A stretch of DNA of 64,000 bases from Paeniglutamicibacter psychrophenolicus (GTDB taxonomy: Bacteria; Actinomycetota; Actinomycetes; Actinomycetales; Micrococcaceae): contig NZ_JAUSSH010000001.1 in assembly GCF_030812255.1 (NCBI RefSeq), forward strand, positions 310,001-374,000, read 5' to 3'. Position numbers and translations under genes: made by a program. This document shows positions 16,950 through 24,288 of this stretch, one piece after another; position 1 is the first letter of the stretch; every line of letters starts with the position of its first letter. Below the pieces are notes generated by a model, which saw only the letters and a list, made by a program, of their open reading frames with translations, made no database searches and was not told the DNA's origin.

Positions 16950-17552
16950 ATGCATGAGACGCTTTATCGCATGAGCTCACATCTACCCGGGGGAACGGAC
17001 CAAACCGCCGTGCCCTCCACCGAAGACCTGATGCTCCGGATCGCGACAGGCAACGAGAACGCCTTCGAGGAACTCTACGACCGCCACGCACCCCAGGTCT
17101 TCGGCCTGGTTCGCCGGATCCTGAAGGACCAGGCGCAAAGCGAGGAAGTGGCCCAAGAGGTGTTTGTCGAAGCCTGGCAGCAGGCGGCGCGCTATGACGC
17201 GGCCCGCGGCAAGGCGATCACCTGGCTGCTGACCCTGGCGCACCGCCGGGCGGTTGACAGGGTTCGGGCCAGCCAAGCCAGCAAGGACCGTGACCTGCGC
17301 GAAGGCATCAAGGACTTCCAGGCGAGCTACGATGACGTTGAGGAAACGGCGATCGCGCACGATGAAGGCCGCCGCGTGGTCCGTGCCCTGGAGCAGCTCA
17401 GCGAGAATCAGCGCGATGCCATCCACCTGGCATATTTTGGCGGATACACCCACCTTGAGGTGGCCGAGCTGCTCAAGATCCCGGTGGGAACCGCGAAAAC
17501 ACGAATACGCGACGGAATGAACAAACTTCGAGACCTGATGGGAGTGGCGTGA
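16950..17552 (+). CDS. sigK: ECF RNA polymerase sigma factor SigK
   Basis: 200-residue group 4 sigma factor. Region 2 covers about 35-100 (AFEELYDRHAPQVFGLVRRI, EEVAQEVFVEAWQQAARYD, KAITWLLTLAHRRAVDRVR). Region 4 covers about 140-195 (LSENQRDAIHLAYFGGYTHL, KIPVGTAKTRIRDGMNKLR). Wording and neighbours match SigK: the anti-sigma gene RskA overlaps its stop, and a fasciclin lipoprotein and a molybdopterin oxidoreductase flank the pair. An alternative ATG at 16971 lacks a ribosome site. It probably directs the two matching promoters at 15989 and 18411; no such promoter is visible before sigK itself. Confidence 0.92.
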   Translation: MHETLYRMSSHLPGGTDQTAVPSTEDLMLRIATGNENAFEELYDRHAPQVFGLVRRILKDQAQSEEVAQEVFVEAWQQAARYDAARGKAITWLLTLAHRRAVDRVRASQASKDRDLREGIKDFQASYDDVEETAIAHDEGRRVVRALEQLSENQRDAIHLAYFGGYTHLEVAELLKIPVGTAKTRIRDGMNKLRDLMGVA

Positions 17553-18382
17553 TGGACAAGCAGAAGAACGAGCTGACCGGCAGCTTCGCCCTGAACGCCC
17601 TGGGCGACGCGGAACGCGAGGAACTGCTCCGGGACGCCGAAGCCTCCCAGGACGTCCGCCAGGAAGTGGAGGCAATGCAGGAAACCGCCGCGCTTCTGGG
17701 GCTTTCCGCCGCACCCGTGGCACCGCCGGCCCGGGTCAAGGCGAACATCATGTCCGCCATCCGCAACACCCCGCAGCTGCCGCCCGCTGCCGCCACGCAC
17801 CAGGCGCAGGACGCGGCCGCCCAGGCCGCAACGGACCACGCCCCGGAATCCGCGACGGAAACCGGCCCGGATCCACTCGTGCGGATCTCGCCACCCGCCC
17901 CGGCGAGGGGCAGCCGGCGGATGTTTGCCCTGGCGGCCGGCGTGCTGCTGGTTGCCGCAGGCGCCTTGGGCGGAGTGGTGGCAAACCAGAACGCCCAGCA
18001 ACAAAAACTCGAGGACCAACTGGCCGCGCTGAACACGAAGCAGGCCGAGCTGACCCGCATCCTGAGTGCCGCGGATGTCAGGTCCAAGACCCAGGAACTT
18101 GACAACGGGGCCAGGGTCACCCTGGCCTACTCGGCCACCGAGGGCATGATGGCGGTGACCACCGCCGGTTTGCCCGCGCTGCCCAGCGACAAGGGGTATG
18201 AACTTTGGCTGATCTCCGGCACGGGAGCCGTCTCCGCGGGAATGGTCGACGGTGCCAAGGCCGACGGCATGGTGATGGTTTCCGGCTCGATGCAGGGCGT
18301 GACGCACTTCGGGATCACGGTGGAACCGGCATCCGGCTCGCCGGCACCGACGACCGATCCGATCCTGGTCCAGGCCCTCTGA
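17552..18382 (+). CDS. rskA: Anti-sigma-K factor RskA
   Basis: 276-residue single-pass membrane anti-sigma factor. The N-terminal cytoplasmic sigma-binding domain starts LTGSFALNALGDAEREELL; a Pro/Ala linker follows. One membrane helix lies at about 131-150 (RRMFALAAGVLLVAAGALGG), then a short coiled coil (QQQKLEDQLAALNTKQAEL). The extracellular RskA C-terminal domain includes KGYELWLISG. The start overlaps the sigK stop (GTGATG; a GTG at 17549 is also possible), so sigma and anti-sigma are translationally coupled. Release of SigK by regulated proteolysis is known for the mycobacterial pair and assumed here. Confidence 0.92.
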   Translation: MDKQKNELTGSFALNALGDAEREELLRDAEASQDVRQEVEAMQETAALLGLSAAPVAPPARVKANIMSAIRNTPQLPPAAATHQAQDAAAQAATDHAPESATETGPDPLVRISPPAPARGSRRMFALAAGVLLVAAGALGGVVANQNAQQQKLEDQLAALNTKQAELTRILSAADVRSKTQELDNGARVTLAYSATEGMMAVTTAGLPALPSDKGYELWLISGTGAVSAGMVDGAKADGMVMVSGSMQGVTHFGITVEPASGSPAPTTDPILVQAL

Positions 18383-18410
18383 CCTGCCGCCGGAAAATGA
18401 TGGGTTGTTT

Positions 18411-18438
18411 CCAATCCGCCGGTGGTAGCGTTCCGAAT
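18411..18438 (+). promoter_or_regulatory. SigK-type promoter of the molybdopterin oxidoreductase
   Basis: CCAATCC (18411-18417), 15 bp, CCGAAT (18433-18438). Boxes, spacing and the preceding TT are identical to the fasciclin promoter at 15989. Lies 69-96 bp before the ATG. Confidence 0.65.
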
Positions 18439-18506
18439 ACGTAGTGGTTGGCTGTTCCTCTCGAACGCAGGGGACAAAGCATCACAACGTATGGGTGGGT
18501 GAAATC

Positions 18507-20066
18507 ATGACCAAGTTTCCAGCGACAAGGCCGCGGGGCACGGGGGCCTACGGGCTCGCGGGCTTCACCTCGGCCGCGGTGCTTTTTTCCGTGGCCCAAT
18601 TGGTGTCGGCCTTCTTCGCCACCGCGTCGGCGCCCCTGGTGGCCATGGGCTCGACGTTCATCGACCTGACCCCGCCATGGCTCAAGGACTTCGCCATTTC
18701 CGTCTTCGGCACCAACGACAAGTTGGCGTTGTTCGTCTCCATCGGCGTTGTCGTGGCGGTCGCCTCGGTCCTCCTGGGGATCCTGGCCAAACGCAGTTTC
18801 GCCGCGGCCGCCGCCTGCATCGTGCTGCTCGCCGTGGCCATTGGAGGTGCGGTCCTGTCCCGGCCCGCCACCGGACTTGTCGACCTGACCCCCATCATCC
18901 TGGGCGCGGTTGCGGGCCTGGCCTGTCTGCGCTGGCTGACCACGCTTGCCGCCAAGGACCGGGCGCCGGCTTCCGGGGCGGTTCCGGTCGCGGGCTCCTC
19001 GCGCCGGAACTTCCTGCTGGGCACCGCGCTGTCCCTGGTTGGCGCGGCCGTGGCCGCCGGGGTCGGGCAATCCCTGGCCACCGCAAGGAACATTGCGGAT
19101 TCGGCCCGGTCCGCCCTCGGGCTGCCCGCGGCCAAGGTTCCGGCCAAGGCCCCGCCGGCCGACGCACAGGTCGAGGTCGCGGGCATGCCGCAATTCATCA
19201 CGCCGAACAAGGATTTCTACCGGATCGACACCGCACTTTCGGTGCCGCGGATCAACCCGGCCGACTGGTCGCTGCGGGTGCACGGGATGGTGGAGAAGGA
19301 ATTCACCATGGGCTTCGAGGAACTGCTGGCCCAGGACCTGGTGGAAAGCTACCTGACGCTGACCTGCGTTTCGAACCCCGTCGGCGGCCAGCTCGTGGGC
19401 AACGCCAAGTGGCTGGGTTACCCGTTGCGCAGGCTGCTGGAGCGGGCGGTGCCCCGGGACGGCGCGGACATGGTGCTGTCGACCTCGATTGACGGCTTCA
19501 GCGCCTCGACACCGCTGGAGGTGCTCACCGACGACCGCATGGCACTGCTGGCGGTGGGGATGAACGGGGAACCGCTGCCGCTGGAGCACGGGTTCCCGGT
19601 CCGCATGGTGGTTCCAGGCCTCTATGGATACGTCTCGGCCACCAAGTGGGTCGTGGACCTGGAGGTCACCCGATTCGCGGACAAGGTCGCCTACTGGACC
19701 ACGCGTGGATGGTCCGACCACGGTCCCATCAAGCTCTCCTCGCGGGTCGATGTGCCGCGGTCCTTCGCCCGCGTCCCGGCCGGAAAGGTTGCCATGGGCG
19801 GAACCGCCTGGGCGCAGACCCGCGGCATTTCCAAGGTCCAAGTGCAAATCGACGACGGAGACTGGACCGATGCGGAACTGGGCGCCGAGGCCTCCGTGGA
19901 CACCTGGCGCCAGTGGCGCTATGTGTGGGACGGCGGATCCTCGGGAAACCATGTGGTCAGCGTCCGGGCCTTTGACGGGCAGGGTGAAATGCAAACCAGC
20001 GAGCAGGCAAACCCGGCACCCAATGGATCCAGCGGATGGCAGCGCGTCCAGTTTTCGGTTGGCTAA
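18507..20066 (+). CDS. Membrane-anchored molybdopterin-dependent oxidoreductase (sulfite-oxidase family)
   Basis: 519 residues. The N-terminal part has about four or five membrane helices (to residue 148). An internal SRRNFLLG twin-arginine motif at 165-172 precedes another hydrophobic helix, then comes the extracytoplasmic Moco domain of the sulfite oxidase / MsrP fold. C287 in LTLTCVSNPVGG is the expected molybdenum ligand. The C-terminal Mo-co dimerisation domain ends near 519 (VQVQIDDGDWTDAEL). Fourth gene of the SigK locus, with its own SigK-like promoter 69-96 bp upstream. The electron acceptor and substrate are unknown; protein-methionine-sulfoxide or sulfite chemistry at the cell surface is plausible. 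Confidence 0.88.
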   Translation: MTKFPATRPRGTGAYGLAGFTSAAVLFSVAQLVSAFFATASAPLVAMGSTFIDLTPPWLKDFAISVFGTNDKLALFVSIGVVVAVASVLLGILAKRSFAAAAACIVLLAVAIGGAVLSRPATGLVDLTPIILGAVAGLACLRWLTTLAAKDRAPASGAVPVAGSSRRNFLLGTALSLVGAAVAAGVGQSLATARNIADSARSALGLPAAKVPAKAPPADAQVEVAGMPQFITPNKDFYRIDTALSVPRINPADWSLRVHGMVEKEFTMGFEELLAQDLVESYLTLTCVSNPVGGQLVGNAKWLGYPLRRLLERAVPRDGADMVLSTSIDGFSASTPLEVLTDDRMALLAVGMNGEPLPLEHGFPVRMVVPGLYGYVSATKWVVDLEVTRFADKVAYWTTRGWSDHGPIKLSSRVDVPRSFARVPAGKVAMGGTAWAQTRGISKVQVQIDDGDWTDAELGAEASVDTWRQWRYVWDGGSSGNHVVSVRAFDGQGEMQTSEQANPAPNGSSGWQRVQFSVG

Positions 20067-20856
20067 GTGGCCGGCCTCGGCAAATCCGGTACCGGTGGCG
20101 ACCGAACCTGCCCTGCTGCGTACCAGCGCCAGCTCTCCTCCGTCTTCGCGTCGCCGGGAGACGAGGGTCGTGCCAAGCGCGTCGAGGACCGCATGGTTTC
20201 GGGTATCGCCGCAGGCAGACTGCTCGATGGGGACCGGCTGCCCAGCGAGTCCGAGCTGGCTGCCTCCCTCGGGGTGGCCACCATGACAGCACGCGAAGCG
20301 CTGGTCTTCCTGCGCGCCCGGGGCTGGTGAAGGCCACCCGAGGACGTGAGATCGGCACTTTCATCACGCTGCCCCGGGGCGACCGGACCAGCATCCTGCA
20401 AGACCGGCTGGCGGCCATGAGCCGGGTTGAGTTGCGGGACCTGGCGATCCACTACGCGGCCATCGCCTCCACGGGGGCCGAGCTTGCGGCGAATGCCGCC
20501 GACGAACACGACGTGGTGATCCGGCGTCAGGTGCTGGAAGGCAGGATGGAGGGCCATGGCGCACGCGGAACAGTGGTGGGTGGCTTCCTGCTTCAGCTGG
20601 CCGCCGAGCCAGTCGGCGCGGCTCACGCGTGATCACAGTCAGGCTACCCACGGACTTTGGTTCGTTGTTGGCCCTGGCGCACGCGGACCCGGAGTTTGAC
20701 GCCCGGATGATCCAGCTTTGCGGTGACATTCTTGATGCGATTTCCACCAGGGATCCGGCCAGGGCGGGAAAGCTGGTCGGTGACTTTGTCAGGGAGGGGG
20801 TCGTCTGGCTCATTGCCGACCAGTCCCAGTCCGGGATCCCGGCCATGAAGCCATAG
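20067..20856 (+). pseudogene. Decayed FadR-type GntR regulator
   Basis: Three reading frames in succession spell one GntR/FadR-family protein. 20067 to about 20322 encodes the winged helix (VEDRMVSGIAAGRLLDGDRL, SESELAASLGVATMTAREAL). The next frame continues GLVKATRGREIGTFITLP and an FCD-like helical part to about 20600. A third frame encodes the last helices (FGSLLALAHADPEFDARM) to 20856. The first break is at the G run 20320-20323, where one extra G would restore GLVK. At least two frameshifts make a functional product unlikely unless these are assembly errors. Confidence 0.75.
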
Positions 20857-20891
20857 AAGACCAAGCCCGGACGCCCCGTCCGGAGGGCCTC

Positions 20892-21466
20892 ATGAGCCAA
20901 GACAAGACCACCGGCACAGGTGCCGATGTTCCCTACTTCTTCGAATCCCTGCTTCCCGACTTGCACGAGTGGGCCGGCAGGATGGGCAAGGTCCTTGAAT
21001 CCCACGACGCGGCCCCCCTCTCCGCGACAACTCGATGCGGCGATCCATCCTCTGGTCGACGAGTTCCTGGATCGTAGGGAGCTGCCGCTGGTTGGTGCCG
21101 GGTTCGTTGCCGCCCGGGACGTATTGGCCGGTACGCCGTGGCACATGGCCTGGTGGCAGGGGCCGGCCAGGGAGCGCCTGCTCATGCCCACCATTGAATC
21201 GGCCGGCGAGACGTATTCGCGACGCGAATGGTTCAGCGTCCCCATGGAACCGGGTCAAGGAAATCGACCCGAGGGCCACGCTGGTCAACGGCAGCGGCCG
21301 CATCGCCTTGGCCGATCCGCAACTGGCCGCCGGAGCGCTGCTGGTCCGCGGTTGGCAGGGATCCGACGCTGCCAACCTGTCGGTTGCCGACAAGGACCTT
21401 GGTTTTGACAAGGTTGCCGTCGGCCGCTGCGGGAGGTTGCCGCTGGCTATTGCCGTACCGGCCTGA
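20892..21466 (+). pseudogene. Decayed gene next to the GntR pseudogene, possibly cache-domain type
   Basis: Begins in one frame (MSQDKTTGTGADVPYFFESL), shifts near 21030 to a second (LDAAIHPLVDEFLDRRELPL, WHMAWWQGPARERLLMP) and near 21255 to a third (VKEIDPRATLVNGSGRIALA, ending at 21466). The pieces read as one soluble protein that resembles the cache/PDC-like sensor proteins often found beside FadR-type regulators. Identification is from memory of that pairing and moderate. It probably decayed together with the upstream regulator. Confidence 0.55.
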
Positions 21467-21834
21467 TCCAGGCCCCAGGCAACCATAAACCTAGCTAGCA
21501 CAGCCATATCGGCGTAGTCTCGGATGTAGGTCGTTGTAGCGAACGCGCGCTCAAGCGGCCACCCAAAGGAACGCGGGAACTTCATATGGATGACGCAAAG
21601 AACTCGGTGCCAACGGCCATTCGGCCGTAGCCAGGCCCGGGGTGTGCGCAATGTGGACCCCCGTTTGAGTTCGGGGTTTTACGGCTTCCTTCTTTGGCGG
21701 AGCGCCTTGGCCCCGCAGGATCCCCGGCCCATTGCCTTGATTCCACGGACGGGCCCAACTGTCGGCACCCACCCGGGATGGCCCGGAAACCACCACCGAA
21801 AATCATTGCCCATGCTTTGGCGACTAAGGAGCGC
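21467..21834. other. Intergenic region after the pseudogene pair
   Basis: No gene. It contains a hairpin ACGGCC-ATTC-GGCCGT (21613-21628) and a terminator-like CCCCG-N8-CGGGG-TTTT (21659-21680), and near its end the AAGGAG of the next small gene. Confidence 0.5.
21659..21680 (+). terminator. Probable terminator downstream of the decayed gene pair
   Basis: CCCCG (21659-21663), 8-nt loop, CGGGG, then TTTT. Short stem but a proper T tract. Confidence 0.45.
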
Positions 21835-22002
21835 ATGATGAGCAAAGAAACCAAGGTCCAGCCAGTCCCTGACGTCCTGCCCGGCGACTCCACGGAAGCC
21901 CGGCCCAGGAGGCTGTCGCCGGATGAACTGCCGGACGGCTCGGGCAATGACGCACCCAAGCACCCGGAACTTGGCGACGAAAACCGATTCGACGCGGGAT
22001 AG
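21835..22002 (+). CDS. Small hydrophilic protein (55 aa)
   Basis: Starts MMSKETKVQPVPDVLPGDS and ends DENRFDAG; Pro/Asp/Glu-rich, with no hydrophobic core, so likely disordered. AAGGAG lies 4 nt before the first ATG. No domain recognised. It precedes, by 86 bp, a small membrane protein on the same strand. Moderate confidence that it is translated. Confidence 0.5.
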   Translation: MMSKETKVQPVPDVLPGDSTEARPRRLSPDELPDGSGNDAPKHPELGDENRFDAG

Positions 22003-22088
22003 CCCCGCATCACAACCGAGGCCTCGCGCCCGATAGTCGCGAGTGACAGCAACATCCTGCCTGGAAAACATGAAGGGAGTGAAAAGTC

Positions 22089-22376
22089 ATGACTCAAGAT
22101 GCACACATTCCGGCACCACGTGAGGAACCCGAGGCAACGCCGAGGATTCCGAAGACGCACCCTGCCCGCGGATTTATCGTAGGAGGGTCACTCACCGCAC
22201 TGCTCTTCCTGCTGTTCATCATCACCGGCGGCGCCACGATGGGCGATGCGGTCAGCCCGCTGTGGATCGGATTCATCATTGGCATCCTGGTCGCGCTCCT
22301 CGGAGTCTTCCGCCTCGTGGGCGGCACCGAGGCCTTCGGCCTGGGCGACACGGAGCACAAACACCCGACGGCATGA
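22089..22376 (+). CDS. Small two-helix membrane protein
   Basis: 95 residues: a hydrophilic N-terminus of about 26, a membrane helix at about 28-48 (GFIVGGSLTALLFLLFIITG), a short loop and a second helix at about 57-80 (LWIGFIIGILVALLGVFRLV), ending in HKHPTA. AAGGGAG stands upstream of the ATG. A terminator follows at 22400. Family not recognised. Confidence 0.65.
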   Translation: MTQDAHIPAPREEPEATPRIPKTHPARGFIVGGSLTALLFLLFIITGGATMGDAVSPLWIGFIIGILVALLGVFRLVGGTEAFGLGDTEHKHPTA

Positions 22377-22399
22377 CGTCGTTCGGGCACACCACCGCG

Positions 22400-22442
22400 A
22401 AAGGCCACCGTTCGGCACTCACCGGTCCGAACGGTGGCCTTT
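22400..22442 (+). terminator. Terminator of the small membrane protein gene
   Basis: Perfect 16-bp stem (AAAGGCCACCGTTCGG at 22400-22415 with 22427-22442), 11-nt loop, right arm ending in TTT. Confidence 0.75.
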
Positions 22443-22557
22443 CCCCTGCCCGGCGTGGGGAAAGTACTTGTGAAAGCCAAAGTGTCTTGGCCAAGGTGTA
22501 GCGCCGTGGCGGTTTAGGCTGGGCAGCACAGTACCTAGAAAGGGACCTGCACCTGAT

Positions 22558-23223
22558 ATGAGACGCGTCTTGGCCTACCTGCTGCGAATTGGCGGAAGCA
22601 TCGCCATCAGCGCCGCAGTGGTTGTGCAATTGCAACGAAGCATCACCAATGAGGGTTCGGGCCAGGGGGAAGTCGGCTTTGTCATCCAGAACTTCTTCTC
22701 GTTCTTCACCATTGAATCCAACGTCCTGGCGGCGATCGTCCTGTTCGTGGGCATCTTCACCTTGTCCGGACGACCCGAGCCCCGCGGCTGGAGCATGTTC
22801 CGGGCGGCCGTGACCGCATACATGGCAACCACCGGGGTGGTCTACAACCTGCTCTTGCGCGGCATCGAGCTTCCCCAGGGCGCCACCGTTCCCTGGTCCA
22901 ATGAAATCCTCCACGTCGTGGGGCCCGCCATCGTGGTGCTCGATTGGCTCATCGCCCCCGGGCGCCGGCGGCTGCACGCCAAGGCGCTCTGGGGGATCGT
23001 CGCCTTCCCCGTCCTGTGGGCCGGGTACACCTTGGCGCGTGGCGTGATGGTTCCCGACCCGCGCACGGACAAGCCGTGGTACCCCTATCCGTTCCTGGAC
23101 CCGAACACGAGCCCCAACGGGTACTACTCCGTCGGCTTCTACGTGGTGCTGATCGCCATGGTCATCGGCGTTGTCGGCTCGGGCGTCTTGTGGGTCAGCA
23201 GGGTCCGGCGCCGCACCGCGTAG
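22558..23223 (+). CDS. Pr6Pr-family membrane protein
   Basis: 221-residue integral membrane protein with six predicted helices. FFSFFTIESNVLAAIV, TTGVVYNLLLRG, NEILHVVGPAIVVLDWLIAP and PWYPYPFLDP are the signature stretches of the Pr6Pr (FAR-17a/AIG1-like) family. Its biochemical role in bacteria is not established. It stands alone, followed 20 bp later by a CsoR-like operator that belongs to the next gene. Confidence 0.82.
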   Translation: MRRVLAYLLRIGGSIAISAAVVVQLQRSITNEGSGQGEVGFVIQNFFSFFTIESNVLAAIVLFVGIFTLSGRPEPRGWSMFRAAVTAYMATTGVVYNLLLRGIELPQGATVPWSNEILHVVGPAIVVLDWLIAPGRRRLHAKALWGIVAFPVLWAGYTLARGVMVPDPRTDKPWYPYPFLDPNTSPNGYYSVGFYVVLIAMVIGVVGSGVLWVSRVRRRTA

Positions 23224-23243
23224 CCGTGCCGTCGCACCCCGGT

Positions 23244-23259
23244 ATACCCTTGGGGGTAT
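23244..23259 (+). promoter_or_regulatory. Second CsoR-type operator
   Basis: ATACCC-TTGG-GGGTAT. In the orientation of its downstream gene it differs from the site at 11248-11263 by a single base. It lies 33 bp before the ATG at 23293 and could control the small membrane protein and the FMN reductase behind it. Confidence 0.55.
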
Positions 23260-23292
23260 GTATCTCGGGCTTTCCGGGGACTTCAGGCGGCA

Positions 23293-23529
23293 ATGGCGGG
23301 ACGTGGCGGAATGCGGGATCGGGTGATCTGGCTGGTGGTTGGCGTGGTCCTTGCCGCCATGGCGGCATCGCTGTGGACCGATGCGTGGGTTGCCGCCCTG
23401 GGCGCCGGGTCCGCGGCAGCCTATTGCCTGCTGGCGGCCATCCGCGGACGCTGCTTCGGCGACGCGTGCGCGCTGTCGACCATCGATGTGCTACCGGTGG
23501 AAAAGGTCCAAGAAACCGCCCGGGAATGA
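23293..23529 (+). CDS. Small membrane protein downstream of a CsoR-like site
   Basis: 78 residues with two hydrophobic stretches (RVIWLVVGVVLAAMAASLW and WVAALGAGSAAAYCLLAAI), then RGRCFGDAC with two cysteines and an acidic tail. Layout resembles the DUF2892 (YgaP-type) membrane domain found in CsoR/CstR-regulated sulfur and copper operons, but the match is loose. A second in-frame ATG at 23311 follows GGCGGA and may be the true start. An FMN reductase starts 62 bp downstream on the same strand. Confidence 0.6.
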   Translation: MAGRGGMRDRVIWLVVGVVLAAMAASLWTDAWVAALGAGSAAAYCLLAAIRGRCFGDACALSTIDVLPVEKVQETARE

Positions 23530-23591
23530 ATTGGGGGCCGTCGTGGTTTTACATGCAAACACATGTACTCCATGAAAGGGAGCCACACACC

Positions 23592-24272
23592 GTGAGCCAA
23601 AACATCGTAGTCATCTCCGGCGGCCTGGGCACGCCATCGACCTCCGGCCTGCTGGGCCGCCAGCTCGGCGAATCCGCCGTCAAGGAACTTGCCGCCATGG
23701 GCGTCCAGGCGGACCTGACGGTGCTGGAGCTGCGTGACTACGCCGCGGACATCACCAACAACCTGCTCACCGGCTACGCCCCGCCGCGCCTGGCCGAGGC
23801 CATCGAGGCGGTCCGCACCGCCGGCGGATTGATCGCGGTATCCCCGGTCTTCACCGCCTCGGTCTCCGGGCTCTTCAAGTCGTTCATCGACGTCCTCGAC
23901 CCCGCCTCGCTCGACGACAAGCCCATGATCCTGGCCGCCACCGGCGGAAGCGCGCGGCACAACCTGGTCGTCGACTACGCGATGCGCCCGATCTTCGCCT
24001 ACCTGCGCGCACGGATCATGCCCACCTCCATCTTCGCCTCGCCCGAGGACTGGGGAGCGGACCAGGGCCATGGAGCTCTGGCCGAGCGCGAGCGCCGGGC
24101 GGGGGCCGAGCTGGCCCAGGCCATTGCCGGACCCAACGGGGCAGCCGCACACACCCAGGACCTGGGCGACACCCGCTCAATCGCCCCGCGCGTGAGCGAG
24201 ACCGCGAACCCGCGGGACAACATGACCTCGCTGCCCTTCGAGCAGTTGCTGGCCAACATCCAGGCGGGCTAA
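23592..24272 (+). CDS. NAD(P)H-dependent FMN reductase (CE1759 type)
   Basis: 226-residue flavodoxin-fold reductase. SGGLGTPSTSGLLGRQLGES is the FMN phosphate loop, SPVFTASVSGLFKSFIDVLD the second binding loop, and LAATGGSARHNLVVDYAMRP the third. Length and wording match the CE1759-type partner of luciferase-like monooxygenases. That LLM partner, normally adjacent, is absent. GTG start with AAGGGAG upstream. It may share a transcript with the small membrane protein before it. Confidence 0.85.
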   Translation: MSQNIVVISGGLGTPSTSGLLGRQLGESAVKELAAMGVQADLTVLELRDYAADITNNLLTGYAPPRLAEAIEAVRTAGGLIAVSPVFTASVSGLFKSFIDVLDPASLDDKPMILAATGGSARHNLVVDYAMRPIFAYLRARIMPTSIFASPEDWGADQGHGALAERERRAGAELAQAIAGPNGAAAHTQDLGDTRSIAPRVSETANPRDNMTSLPFEQLLANIQAG

Positions 24273-24288
24273 GGAGCCGGCACCCGGG

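Noticed and set aside
18315-19994. 559-codon open frame on the minus strand
   Set aside because: Antisense to the molybdopterin oxidoreductase; no protein features.
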